Notes under the pieces: model-generated
Told to the model about the DNA's origin: nothing
Database searches by the model: none
The model's input: the letters and a program-made list of their open reading frames with translations, nothing else
In this document: positions 19,972 to 29,287 of the stretch, one piece after another
Layout of the letters: every line of letters starts with the position of its first letter
How positions within the stretch are numbered: the stretch's first letter is position 1
Position numbers and translations under genes: made by a program
Assembly: GCA_037893245.1 (NCBI GenBank)
Contig: JBAIAA010000008.1
Coordinates: forward strand, 2,646,001 to 2,710,000
Source of the DNA: Crossaster papposus
Lineage: Eukaryota > Echinodermata > Asteroidea > Velatida > Solasteridae
Length of the DNA stretch: 64,000 nt
Direction: 5' to 3'

Positions 19972-21741
19972 GTAACTGCTCAAAATCCACTGGCAACAGC
20001 ATGACTATCCGCACTTACTGCGCTTCTGATCAGCTCGGCAATTCGGGGCACTCGTCTCTCACCAGAGAGTCTGTCCAGCAAGTATTTTGAGAATGAAATG
20101 CCATGCTGCCTACACGTTTTTTTCAGGCTTGCAAAAGTATCCCTACATTTCTGGCCAAGGGCGCTGCGCGTTCCTCCACTGACTTTCCGCCTTTTAACAT
20201 ACTCCCTGATCTGTCGTTCGCTCAGGTTGTTGTGCAATGGAAGCCAGGGGCAGTCAAGCACCCTTAACAGAGACTCTTGTATTACCATCAACGTGCCGAG
20301 AATGACTCGAAGTTCAGGGTAATCAACCGGTGTGGTCACCCAGTCATCAAATCCCTTACGGATAGCCTCTTTTCTGTGGCGGTCGGGATATTGTCTGTAT
20401 TCCATCAAATCATCATAGATTTGCCAGAATACGCCCTCCATCCAGTCTCGGGCGCCTCTTTCCTTTGCATTAGCCGGAATCAGCTTGGCTATAGGCCTGC
20501 TGGCATGGTACCAACAGCCACTGTGATGAAAGACGGTATCAAACTGCCGGGCTCCATCACTGTGAATGATCATGGTGGGTGGAAATCCATTTTCAACCAG
20601 TCCGGCCTTGAGAACGCCTTCTGTTGCTAACCGCCTTTGTTGAGGCGCCTTCAGGTTCAGATCATCCAGAAAGGCTTGCCAGGACGCTTCATTCAGAAAG
20701 TGAACCTCTCCAAATGCTTCCAGACACCGAACCCACTGATCAGCCATACGAACCTGCTTTATATACTCAATGGCTGTCGTATTAAGTACATGGGATTTAC
20801 GACGACCCTGCAACAGGCCGAGGAAATTGATCCTGCTTTTGCTGTCTGTGCTGGAGAAACAAGTAAAGAGATCGTTGGTAATTACTGTGCAGTAGCCGTT
20901 TTTCCCCTTGTGTCTCGCCCCCGTGTCATCCACTTGCAGATAGCGGGAACAAGCTATCGCCGCTTCAAGTATCTCTTCCTTTTCCTGATGGAAAGGGTCA
21001 TGCCTTTCGGTGAGCAGGCTATTGAGAGAACCCTCTGATATCCGGCAGCCATTATCGTGCAGCCAGTCCAGTAGCAACGGCTGGGTCACTCCACAAGAGT
21101 GGTACAAATCCAGAACCTGGCTTCTAAGCTGATCGCCAAAATGGCTTGTTACATGGGGTGGCAGTGGCGCTGTCAGAAAATCTCCACAGGAAGTCTGCCA
21201 ACATTCTCGTCGGTATCGAGTGGTAGAGAACGCCAGGGAAAGCTCTGTGAAGTCAAAATCACGGTAGCCCTTGTTACGCCATCCTGGCTGAACGCCATCG
21301 AGAAAGCAGATTTTCTCTTGGTTAATCTGTCGTTTTGGCGCTGCCGTCTCGCCTCGGTGCTGGTTATTCTGCCGTTTTGCTTTAGGTGGAGGTTTTTTGC
21401 CGGAGGTATCGGTTGTATCTGTTTCTGTTGTGTCCTGCTCCTCAGTATCATTATCCTGAGGTTTTTCTTGCTTGTTCGGGCGTATGCGTGGCTTGCCCTT
21501 AAGCTTTTTCAAGTGACGGATTTCATCCTTCAGTCCAGCAATTTCCTGCTGTTGCTTTTCAATAATCAAACGCTGCTGCTCGATTTGCTCGAGTAGTTTT
21601 TGAATGAACGACCGAAGCTCATCACTGACAGGTTCGGTATGTAAGGCTTGAGGGAGCTGCATAAAAGGTAGCTTACACAATTGGGTCAGCCAGTACGTTG
21701 ACCTCAGAGCCTTGACTTGCCAATGTTTTTTGAGCAGTTAC
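19972..21741 (-). mobile_element. IS66-like element, 1770 bp, complete
   Basis: Terminal repeats GTAACTGCTCAAAA and TTTTGAGCAGTTAC fit the IS66 family, which starts GTAA. An 8-base target duplication AATTTTTA flanks it (19964-19971 and 21742-21749), as expected for IS66. It carries only tnpC and no accessory tnpA/tnpB. The host is an ISAzo13-like element. Confidence 0.95.
19980..21680 (-). CDS. IS66-family transposase (TnpC)
   Basis: 566 residues. An N-terminal coiled coil (about 28-60, EQIEQQRLIIEKQQQEIAGLK) precedes a charged linker rich in Asp/Thr/Pro/Lys. The DDE core follows with YLQVDDTGARHKGKNGYC (first Asp), MIIHSDGARQF (second) and LPLHNNLSERQIREYV (catalytic Glu). The gene runs nearly end to end and is intact. 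It belongs to a single-gene IS66 subgroup, judged from the element's small size. Confidence 0.93.
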   Translation of the reverse strand: MCKLPFMQLPQALHTEPVSDELRSFIQKLLEQIEQQRLIIEKQQQEIAGLKDEIRHLKKLKGKPRIRPNKQEKPQDNDTEEQDTTETDTTDTSGKKPPPKAKRQNNQHRGETAAPKRQINQEKICFLDGVQPGWRNKGYRDFDFTELSLAFSTTRYRRECWQTSCGDFLTAPLPPHVTSHFGDQLRSQVLDLYHSCGVTQPLLLDWLHDNGCRISEGSLNSLLTERHDPFHQEKEEILEAAIACSRYLQVDDTGARHKGKNGYCTVITNDLFTCFSSTDSKSRINFLGLLQGRRKSHVLNTTAIEYIKQVRMADQWVRCLEAFGEVHFLNEASWQAFLDDLNLKAPQQRRLATEGVLKAGLVENGFPPTMIIHSDGARQFDTVFHHSGCWYHASRPIAKLIPANAKERGARDWMEGVFWQIYDDLMEYRQYPDRHRKEAIRKGFDDWVTTPVDYPELRVILGTLMVIQESLLRVLDCPWLPLHNNLSERQIREYVKRRKVSGGTRSALGQKCRDTFASLKKTCRQHGISFSKYLLDRLSGERRVPRIAELIRSAVSADSHAVASGF

Positions 21742-22732
21742 AATTTTTAACCCTGTTGCCTGAGCAAACATGACCATTCTGAAAAGACACTGGGTTCTAT
21801 GGCTGTTGTTTTCTGGGCCGTTGTCCGCGTAAATAACCAGCTCATCTATATGCTGATAGCTTTCTTTAATGCCCGACCACCACTGCTCCAGAGCATCACA
21901 GATAAAGTCACTGGTTTTATAAGAGACCCCTTAAAATACGCTGAGTTGGTCATTGTCCAGATGCAGAATACCAAAAGGAATCATTTTGTCTTTTTTCGCC
22001 ATATCATGATCCAGCGCCTTGACGGCTGAGGAACCTCTATCTTTTCCACCCCGAGAAAAATCTCCGAGATTGACCGTTGCTTTGCAGTCTATGCTGAGTT
22101 GTAAGACATTTTTTCTTTGGTCGGCCTCTTCCCTGACTCTGCGGATATTGGCAAAGATGGCATCGGTTTCCGGAATTTTTTTTCAGGCTTTGTTTTTTCA
22201 ACCTTACGCAGCTTGTATCCCAAACGATTCAAGATATTATTGATAGTGCGCACTTGAGGAAGGGAATCGTTATCCCAGTCTTTTTCTTCTATCAGTTTCT
22301 GCCGTACACTTTTTGCTGTCACCCGTGTATAGGCAAACGTATTGCGTAGCTGAGGGTCTGCCTGACTTTCCGGTTCTACAAGGCAGCGAATATCCTCTGC
22401 CAATTGTGGCGAGACATCTTCACTCTTTCGCTTCCCGGATGAAGCATAGTTTTCGTAACAGATCATCCATGTGCATTTTTCATGCATACCCAGTTCTACG
22501 GTATGACGACCAAAACCAAACTCAGTTTCAGTGAGACGGGGGCTGCCATAGCAGAGTGTTTCAGCCACCTCAGCCACAAACAACCTGCGATCATGGCCTT
22601 TCAGTTTCTTTGCGGCGAGCTTAAGAAGACTCTTACATTCTGGGGCAACATCAATTGTGGTATTCATAGCGGCAAAGGCGAAAGGGAAGAAAGACTCACC
22701 ATACTCCGGTAAACTTCTCTATGCCACTCCCC

Positions 22733-23308
22733 TAAGCTTTTCACCGGCAAAAAGGTTAGCTTCAATTTCCTCCAGAGAGGTGCCTTTTGTTTCAGGCGTG
22801 AAGAGAATGATAAACAGTAGGCTTAGCAGGCCAATGCCTGCATATAGCCAGAAGGTATTGGCTACACCCATAGTATTTAATAATGACAGGAAGGTGAAAC
22901 CAACAATCGCATTACATAGCCAGTTTGCAGCGGTAGAACAGGTGATACCAACATCCCGACCTTGTAATGGAAATATCTCAGAGCAGATAATCCAGATAAT
23001 AGGCCCAAGGCTGATGGCAAACCCAAAGATAAAGCACAGCACAATTGCTGAAGCAGCGTATTTAGCCCAGTCACCCAATAAATTATCGCTGAGCCCAAGG
23101 TGAAACAACAGCCCTAGAAAGCACATGGACAGCGTTGTCATCACAAGGCCAAGCAATAGAATGGGGCGTCTACCTATTTTATCGACATAAGCGATAGCAA
23201 TCAGCGTAGATAGCACATTCACCAAGCCTACAATCACTGTGCCCCACATTTGCTCATGGAGGCTGGTAAAGACTGCTAACCTGAAAATTGCTGGCGCGTA
23301 ATATAATA
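22733..23308 (-). pseudogene. sugar:proton symporter (MFS), C-terminal piece
   Basis: The third piece of one broken gene. It holds transmembrane helices 7-12 with AYVDKIGRRPILLLG and the family-ending PETKGTSLEEIE. Its left edge is the ISAzo13-like end, so the last few residues are IS-derived. Its right edge is the 5-base target repeat of the IS1380-like element. Reading across that element restores the sequence LLYYAPAIF, showing the piece belongs with 24979-25110. Confidence 0.88.
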
Positions 23309-24978
23309 CCTAAATCCTGCAAATAATATCGAAATAAAAGTTGCAATCACCCGTGAATAAAGAGATTAAATGATGTTTTCGTTTCATAAAGCATCACTTT
23401 TTCAATGAGCAAAAAAAACAAGTCAAAAGCACGTTTGAAGCAGCGGAAGGTACATTTCACTCAAGCTAAAAAGCCGCTTACCAGTCAGGCTGGACTTATC
23501 CCTGTGTTTCGCTTCCTGAACCGGATGGGGCTGGCCGACCTACTGGACAAACGGATTAATATTCAACGAGGCTCTAATGCCACTTTCCAACTGTCAGATG
23601 TCATTCTGATGGTAACCACCGGCATTCTGGCAGGTGCCAAAAGTCTGATGAAAGTGTGCACGGTCTGGCAGGATAGCGTTCTCCGAGAATGCACCCGTTT
23701 TCAACGCATTCCTTGTGACAGTCAATTTGGACGCATTTTAAAGCTGTTCCACTTTGCCAGCGTCGTTGAACTGGAAACCGCTGTCCACGAAATGAGGGAG
23801 AGTGTTTGGAAACAGGCACTGCGCTCAGGAACATCTACCGTTTATGCTTTTAAACAGGTCACCATTGACCTCGATTCTACGGTAAAAACCTGTTTTGGTT
23901 TTCAGGAAGGCGCAAAGAAAGGGTTTAACGAGAAAAAAAGAGGGGCGCTGTCGTACCACCCGCAGCTGGCCTTTTGCGCGGAAACCAAAGAAGTGCTGCA
24001 GGGTTGGTTACGAAGTGGTGATGCCTACACTGCTAATGGCTCCATAGAGTTTATGAAACAGTTGCTGGTTACTCTGCCTTCCCACATGAAGATTTTTTTC
24101 AGGGCTGATAGTGGCTACTTTGGTGGACCATTACTGACCTATCTGGAGGATTTAGGACATCGTTATCTGGTTAAGGTCAAACTGAAGAATCTACACAAAC
24201 TGTTAATCCCGCAAGACTGGCAACCTGTCGTGCATCAGCCAGGGTGGGAGTGGTGCGAGTTTCAACACTGCTGTGGTGACTGGGACCGGGCTCGTTGCTT
24301 CGTGGCTGTCCGGCAAAGAAAGATCGGGAAGCCAGAAAACACCCAGTGCGAATTGTTAGACCCGAAGCCAGAGTACGACTACTTCTGCTACGTGACTACT
24401 GAGTCGTTGAGTCCATGGGAGATCCATAAAGCGTATGGCAAGCGGGCTACCTGCGAAACCTGGATCGAAGAGTGCAAAAACCAGATGGCTCTCGGGCAGA
24501 TCAAAACCGATCATTTCATGGCAAACAGTGCGCTTATGCAATGTGCAATACTGGCCTACAATACAACACGTTGGATGGCACTGATGAGTGGGAATCGTCA
24601 GTTGATGAAGTGGGAGCCGGAAAGCATTCGCTGCTATATGATACGGGTTGCCGGAAAACTGTTGACAGGTAACAGGCAGTTGACCGTTGCCAGTAACAAA
24701 GAGCATCTCTACCAAACGGAGTGGGATGCTTGGCTAGCAGTAGGTGACTGTTTGTAAATAGCGAACAATGGATGATTAGAAAAACATTCTGCTAATGCGG
24801 AAGGAGTTATCGCGCCCTGATATCAGGAATAGCAGTAAGATGAACCAAACACGACGGCTCATGTGATTAAAATCCACTGAAAAGGTAAATATTTACTCGA
24901 TAGTAGCATAATCAGAATCAGGAGGGCTTGATCAGTTGCTGCGATTGACCTGTTCGGGTTTGGATTGCAGGATTTAGG
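23309..24978 (+). mobile_element. IS1380-like element, 1670 bp, copy 2
   Basis: Perfect ends CCTAAATCCTGCAA / TTGCAGGATTTAGG. A 5-base target duplication TAATA (23304-23308 and 24979-24983) shows a clean insertion into the sugar-transporter gene. It is near-identical to copy 1, so movement is recent. Confidence 0.96.
23405..24757 (+). CDS. IS1380-family transposase
   Basis: 450 residues, intact, the same protein as copy 1 apart from a Thr for Asn at about residue 19. DDE landmarks are TIDLDSTVKT and FFRADSGYFGG. Its own terminal repeats and target duplication are in place, so it is a likely active source copy. Confidence 0.95.
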   Translation: MSKKNKSKARLKQRKVHFTQAKKPLTSQAGLIPVFRFLNRMGLADLLDKRINIQRGSNATFQLSDVILMVTTGILAGAKSLMKVCTVWQDSVLRECTRFQRIPCDSQFGRILKLFHFASVVELETAVHEMRESVWKQALRSGTSTVYAFKQVTIDLDSTVKTCFGFQEGAKKGFNEKKRGALSYHPQLAFCAETKEVLQGWLRSGDAYTANGSIEFMKQLLVTLPSHMKIFFRADSGYFGGPLLTYLEDLGHRYLVKVKLKNLHKLLIPQDWQPVVHQPGWEWCEFQHCCGDWDRARCFVAVRQRKIGKPENTQCELLDPKPEYDYFCYVTTESLSPWEIHKAYGKRATCETWIEECKNQMALGQIKTDHFMANSALMQCAILAYNTTRWMALMSGNRQLMKWEPESIRCYMIRVAGKLLTGNRQLTVASNKEHLYQTEWDAWLAVGDCL

Positions 24979-25110
24979 TAATAAAGTATTCATGCCAGAA
25001 AACTGCTGACTGGCCTGCAGGATGACACCAAGAAAAATGACTTTTCGAAAAGCAGGGTGAGTCAAGACATGCTTTATAGTGTTGTGTTGAGCAAGACTTT
25101 TTTTGATATC
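24979..25110 (-). pseudogene. sugar:proton symporter (MFS), middle piece
   Basis: About 44 codons reading THPAFRKVIFLGVILQASQQFSG then MNTLL. This is the transmembrane-7 region of the XylE/GalP family, whose QQxxGxN motif binds sugar. It is bounded on the left by the IS1380-like element and on the right by the IS701-like element, each with its target duplication. Confidence 0.82.
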
Positions 25111-26227
25111 TAGAACTTACGCATTGACAGGTCCGGCAAAAAATGGCCTCAACCATTCCTTCCCCTCGGAGAAGCTTTTTATGAAATCCCAGGTAGCTTC
25201 TTTGAGGGCGTCTTTCCTGACGCTATAGACGCTTCTGAGTGACCCTGATACTTTCATCGCCTGAAGACAGGTATAGCCAAAGATAGCCGCAAAAATATGA
25301 TTCCGGACCTGTCGCTCCCCTCTCACCTGAAAACGCTCGATGTTGCAGAGTTGCTTTAATGCCCGGTGATACTCTTCGATCGCCCAATGATGTTGGTGCA
25401 GCTGATCAAAATCAGATCGTGGAGATAGATCTGCTCCGACATGAGGAGTGTAAACAACGTAATGGCGCAGCTCGTTTTTGAGTCGCGTCCGGTAGAGTCG
25501 TACATGACCAAAGTTACGTAGCCATACAGTTTTTCCTTCTTCGGGAATCTCCAGGCTCTGCACCTGTTGGTAGTTACCCTTTTGCACAGAGACAGTACGG
25601 TTGCTTTTAACAGCGAACATAAAACCCAAACCATTGTTTTTCACAGCTTTGAGGTTTCCAATACTGCTATACCAAGAGTCACCGGTAACACATGCAGGTT
25701 CGAGTCCCCATGCCAGTACTTCTTTCAGCATATCGACAAAGTAGTCATTTTTAGTTTTGCCATCGGCTGGATTGTAAATACGGAAATTAACGGGCAAGTT
25801 GTAGCCTTTGATGTCCGTGTAATAAAGCGTGATGAGATTAATACCCTTGACGGTTTTGTGGTGCTTTCCTGAGTAGTAATGACCGACTAAAGCCGTGTAA
25901 TGGGTATAAGGTTTATCCAGCACCGTATCATCAACCGATAGCGTCCCACCTTCAAGAATAAGCCTTGCTGACGCTTCTAGAAAAAGATCTTCAGGAGCAA
26001 AGTTTTCACGTTGGAGAAAGCGGTTAACACTGTCATGCGATATATCACTCAATTCGCTAAGACGGGTACAGGTGGCTGATTTGGGTTCACAGAGTAGAAA
26101 CCCCGTATACTTCGGTAGGTCGCACTTGGCTGTTGTTGGTTTTGTTATTTTTCTACGCACGACGACATCCACTGTTTTTTTGCTGATCTAGCAATTTTTT
26201 TGGATGTCTGTCAATGCGTAAGTTCTA
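25111..26227 (-). mobile_element. IS701-like element, 1117 bp, copy 1
   Basis: Ends TAGAACTTACGCATTGACAG and its complement. A 5-base target duplication ATATC (25106-25110 and 26228-26232) shows a clean insertion into the sugar-transporter gene. Seven copies of this element occur in the window. The family is assigned from the protein; the 5-base duplication is not the 4 bases I recall for IS701, so the label is provisional. Confidence 0.93.
25117..26172 (-). CDS. IS701-like (DDE) transposase
   Basis: 351 residues, GTG start. The first catalytic Asp lies in LSVDDTVLDKPY (about 80), the second in VTGDSWYSS (about 165) and the Glu in HHWAIEEYHRALKQ (about 268). The terminal repeat contains TTGACA and, 18 bases on, TAGATC, a plausible inward promoter for the transposase. 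Intact. Confidence 0.92.
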   Translation of the reverse strand: MDVVVRRKITKPTTAKCDLPKYTGFLLCEPKSATCTRLSELSDISHDSVNRFLQRENFAPEDLFLEASARLILEGGTLSVDDTVLDKPYTHYTALVGHYYSGKHHKTVKGINLITLYYTDIKGYNLPVNFRIYNPADGKTKNDYFVDMLKEVLAWGLEPACVTGDSWYSSIGNLKAVKNNGLGFMFAVKSNRTVSVQKGNYQQVQSLEIPEEGKTVWLRNFGHVRLYRTRLKNELRHYVVYTPHVGADLSPRSDFDQLHQHHWAIEEYHRALKQLCNIERFQVRGERQVRNHIFAAIFGYTCLQAMKVSGSLRSVYSVRKDALKEATWDFIKSFSEGKEWLRPFFAGPVNA

Positions 26228-26892
26228 ATATCGTTTAATTCGTGCTCAGCTTCTTGTGGCTGGCGTACTTTTTCCAGTACCTGTTTTGCTTCTTCTTCAT
26301 TGCCATGGAGCATCAACCAGCGAGGGCTTTTTGGTAGAAAGTAGACTGCTATAAACATGAGTAATGCGGGGAAAAAAAGAATACCCAGCATCCAGCGCCA
26401 ATTTCCACTATCACTAAAGTACAGGTCACTGAGATAGGCCAGTAAAATGCCGATAGTAATCATTAACTGATAAAGGGTAATCAGAGAACCTCGAATGTTA
26501 CGTGGCGAGATTTCTGACAAGTACAATGGTGCAGTAAATGACGCCAGCCCAAGAGCCAGACCAAGGAACAAGCGAACACTGATTAACACCATAGCACTGG
26601 TACTCAGTGCGGACAGTACAGCACCCAGACAAAACATAATGGCGCTGAGCAACAGAGCAAAACGACGGCCATAATGTCGAGATAAAAAACCGCTGATCAA
26701 TGTTCCTGCAACTGCACTCATAAGTACGGAGGATACAACCCACTCTTCTTGTACAGTACTCAGTAAAAATGACTTTTTTATAAAAGGTAATGCCCCTGAA
26801 ATCACGCCAATATCAAAACCGAAGAGCAAGCCTGCCGTAAAGCCTGCAATATAAACATAGAGGTTACTGGCTGAAGGACTGGCCATACTCAT
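26228..26892 (-). pseudogene. sugar:proton symporter (MFS), N-terminal piece
   Basis: Residues 1 to about 222 of an MFS sugar porter (XylE/GalP/AraE type) of the inner membrane. Visible are GLLFGFDIGVISGALPFI in helix 1, the loop 2-3 motif SRHYGRRFALLLS, helix 4-5 SEISPRNIRGSLITLYQ with the substrate-binding Gln, and the loop-6 signature PKSPRWLMLHG. Translation now runs into the IS and stops after RTYALTDIQKNC, which is IS-encoded. Only six helices would be made, so it is non-functional. Confidence 0.92.
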
Positions 26893-27042
26893 ACAAGGAG
26901 CACCTAATTTTGATAATTAAGAGTTAGAGAATTTCTCAGTATATGCTACTAATTGATGTTTAGCCGTATTTTGTTTTCCTGTTGTTTTTTCCTAATTTAT
27001 ACCTATGCTGAAATTCTCCGATTAATTCCATAGGGGAATGAT

Positions 27043-27979
27043 ATGTATTTCTTATGCACTATCAAACAATTTCGATTGTTTTTACTTCTGTCATTCATTT
27101 TTGTTATTGCAAGTGATGCTGTTTCATCACCAATAACCCTCCCTCTTGTTCATGGTGTGAATCAAAGTGGAGACTGTTTTTTTTGGGATAAAGGTGAAAT
27201 ATAATGCATCTTCAAAAATGCCAGAAAAATTTGAGGAACCGACCACGCAGCAACTATTAGAGCTCTGTGTTTATCACTCTGGTCAAATAGTTAGATGTGA
27301 CCATCAGTTACGCTTCATTACACAGGCTGGCTATTCAGAACAGCATAAATGCCATATGCTTACCACAAGGATTGATATTACCACCTTAGAAGGTGCAACC
27401 CTACGTACCATTAAGTCAGATGAAAGAATTCTTTCTTATTTTGAGGATAATGATACGTGGGATACCTTATTACTAAGGGAAAAGAAAAGCCTGCTATCAG
27501 TAATGAATATGTCACCTTTTGATACAGACAGGCTCATTAGATATAATAACATGTTGTTAGTTGCCAGTAGTCAATGTGAGGCTTTAGAAGAAAGGGAGGG
27601 CATTATTGATATCAATGTTTCTAAAAGACAATGTGAAGATGAAAATCGATACCCTAAGATAAAATATCCTGAAGAATATTTCGGAACCATATACAGAAAA
27701 TTAAAGAGTGCAGCGATACTCTATACTTCTAACAATGAAAAAGTTTACACCATTGTCTTTACAGAGAGCATTCAAGATCACTTATCTTCTTTAGAATCTG
27801 TTGCCGAGTGGTTAGAGAGTGCCGATGTTTTAGAGATGACATTTCCTCGTTCTTCAAGTTTAACTGCATATAATGACTCATCCTATGATGATGGAATAGA
27901 ATATAAGCAGCAAAGGAGAGAAGGCTTTCAAAAGAAGAAAAAGCACACAAACCCTCAACAATCTAGGTATATCCAAAAG
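27043..27979 (+). pseudogene. hypothetical secreted protein, frameshifted and 3'-truncated
   Basis: Starts MYFLCTIKQF with a Sec signal peptide (hydrophobic core LFLLLSFIFVIASDA, cleavage near residue 28) after a GGGGAATGAT ribosome region. At a run of eight T (27174-27181) the frame shifts: the signal-bearing frame ends at 27204, while an open frame in the next phase continues to the IS6-like element at 27980. The mature part is polar with several cysteines (ELCVYHSG, IVRCDHQ, HKCHMLT) and a basic tail. I recognise no family. The frameshift could be mutation, slippage-based variation or a sequencing artefact. Confidence 0.6.
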
Positions 27980-28793
27980 GGTTGTGTTGCAAACTGACAC
28001 CAGCTGATGAAGGTGCTACTCTCTGATTCAAATTTTGCCGTTCAGCTGAGCTTTATTCCATGGATTTTTCCGGTCGCCACTATCCTGAGCATCTCATTCT
28101 CCAAACCATCCGTTGGTATTTACGCTACAGCCTGAGCTACCGGGATCTGGAAGAAATATTGGAAGAGCGTGGCGTTGAGATTGATCACACGACACCTTAT
28201 CGCTGGGTGCAGAAGTATGCGCCTCAACTAGAAGCGGAACATCGTAAGCGTCGCAATCCCTGCGGGAAGTCGTGGCGGATGGATGAAACCTATATCAAGA
28301 TCAAAGGGGAATGGGTCTATCTCTACCGAGCCGTTGATACTGAAGGCAATACCGTTGATTTTCTACTGACGAAGTACCGGGATAAGAAAGCGGCTACCCG
28401 CTTTTTCAAAAAGGCCATTCGTCTCAATGGTCAGCCAGAGAAGGTCTCCATCGATAAGAGCGGCTCCAATACCTTTGCGCTGAAGGATATCAATACCGCC
28501 CTGAAAGAAGAGAAGAAAAAGCAGATAGAGATTCGACAGAGCAAGTACCTGAATAACCTGGTAGAGCAAGATCACAGGGGTATTAAGCGCCTGACAAAAC
28601 CAATGATGGGCTTTCACAGCTTCAAAACAGCCAAAAATACGCTGAAGGGTATAGAGCTATGCCATATGATCAGGAAAGGCCAATATAAGAAAACGGAAGC
28701 AGCGAATGACTGGGAGTATTTCTACTCCCTGGCAGTCTAACTATGTCCAGAGAATAGCTCCGCTCAACTGTCTCCCGTAGATGCAACACAACC
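27980..28793 (+). mobile_element. IS6-like element, 814 bp, copy a
   Basis: Terminal repeats GGTTGTGTTGCA / TGCAACACAACC. Identical in sequence to copies b (29288-30101, inverted) and c (42146-42959) as far as read. No matching 8-base target duplication is visible, typical of IS6 elements that have mediated deletions or inversions. Confidence 0.95.
28060..28740 (+). CDS. IS6-family transposase
   Basis: 226 residues. A helix-turn-helix (SYRDLEEILEERGVEIDHTTPYRWVQKY) precedes the catalytic WRMDETYIKIKGEW (first Asp about 81), VSIDKSGSN (second) and NNLVEQDHRGIKR (Glu). Intact and identical in all three copies. Confidence 0.95.
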   Translation: MDFSGRHYPEHLILQTIRWYLRYSLSYRDLEEILEERGVEIDHTTPYRWVQKYAPQLEAEHRKRRNPCGKSWRMDETYIKIKGEWVYLYRAVDTEGNTVDFLLTKYRDKKAATRFFKKAIRLNGQPEKVSIDKSGSNTFALKDINTALKEEKKKQIEIRQSKYLNNLVEQDHRGIKRLTKPMMGFHSFKTAKNTLKGIELCHMIRKGQYKKTEAANDWEYFYSLAV

Positions 28794-28981
28794 AGCGGCC
28801 TAACATGGAAAGCTTTGGCTACCTGATCATGCTGCAGTGGATCATGGTTTTCATCGATAGCCAGAAGGATATTGGCTTTACGTTTTTTGTGTTGTGCAAC
28901 TTTGGGCTTTTCCTGCTTGATAAGCCGTTCAAGTATTGAGCGTTCTTCCTCGCTGAGTCGAACATGATATTTGATGGTCAT
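28794..28981 (-). pseudogene. IS630-family transposase, N-terminal fragment
   Basis: Starts MTIKYHVRLSEEERSILERLI at 28981 and continues through a helix-turn-helix (LQHDQVAKAFHV) to the edge of IS6 copy a. This is the first 63 or so residues of an IS630 transposase. The catalytic C-terminal part lies at 30102-30833 in the opposite orientation beyond IS6 copy b. The middle hundred or so residues are missing. Confidence 0.85.
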
Positions 28982-29014
28982 AATAACTCCGGTGTTATGG
29001 ACTCGGAGTTATTA
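28981..29014 (-). promoter_or_regulatory. hairpin covering the IS630 transposase ribosome site
   Basis: An 11-base perfect stem (TAATAACTCCG with CGGAGTTATTA) with a 12-base loop ends at the ATG. The GGAG ribosome site is inside the stem, so translation would be blocked whenever the hairpin forms in mRNA. Confidence 0.6.
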
Positions 29015-29031
29015 GAATAGCCTTCAGTAAA

Positions 29032-29085
29032 CTATCATCTTCTGCCGGACGGAGTACTAGTACTCAGTACGGCAGCAAATGATAG
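29032..29085. repeat. compact palindrome
   Basis: Nested arms CTATCAT/ATGATAG and CTGCCG/CGGCAG enclose the perfect palindrome GAGTACTAGTACTC. It lies directly before the Y-shaped element and may be part of the same structure. Confidence 0.6.
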
Positions 29086-29090
29086 GTTCA

Positions 29091-29287
29091 GCGAAAGCCA
29101 GTGGTTCCAGTTTGGTATTACAACTGCGCAGGCATACTGGAGTATTTCAAGAAGTTGTAATGCTGAAATGGGGCCACTGGCTTTCGCCCTTCGGGTGGCT
29201 CATAAAGCGGCGAACCGACGTCGTTGGACTTATTTGAAATACTTCAGTATTCCTGCACAAGCCCGCCTTGCGTTTGGCCGCTTTATG
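29091..29287. repeat. Y-shaped structured intergenic element, copy 1 (cut by IS6)
   Basis: Two hairpins in tandem. Hairpin A has arms GCGAAAGCCAGTGG (29091-29104) and their complement (29174-29187). Hairpin B has arms CATAAAGCGGC (29201-29211) and GCCGCTTTATG (29277-29287). The loop of B contains GACGTCGTTG and CCTGC..AAGCCCGCCT, conserved with copy 2 at 35751-35983 although the stems differ. The outer closing stem is lost because IS6 copy b begins at 29288. Confidence 0.75.

Larger units (their letters stand above)
19667..22667 (-). pseudogene. ISAzo13-family transposase, broken
   Basis: The first half starts at 22667 (MNTTIDVAPECKSLLKLAAKK); the second half contains ADNGPENNSHRTQ. The gene has three defects or interruptions: a T8/A8 run at 22176-22183 where the frame changes (shared with copy 2, perhaps programmed), a stop codon at 21931-21933 where copy 2 has a Tyr codon, and the 1.77-kb IS66-like insertion. 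The last part (YYPPYHSKYNPIERSWAFLE, third catalytic Glu) lies at 19667-19971. Confidence 0.85.
19654..22732 (-). mobile_element. ISAzo13-like element copy 1, interrupted by an IS66-like element
   Basis: The two ends match copy 2 at 48350-49675: ACTCCCC near 22732 and AGGGAAGCAGC at 19654. The body is split by the IS66-like insertion at 19972-21741. The right side of the element replaced the end of a sugar-transporter gene. Confidence 0.85.

Noticed and set aside
25679..25705. tRNA-like T-loop sequence (GGTTCGAGTCCCC) repeated in all IS701-like copies
   Set aside because: It is the codons for part of the transposase (around GLEPACVTG) on the other strand; no acceptor stem or anticodon arm surrounds it.
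25567..25872. 101-codon antisense open frame repeated with every IS701-like copy
   Set aside because: It is a shadow of the transposase gene with no ribosome site and no independent conservation beyond the element.
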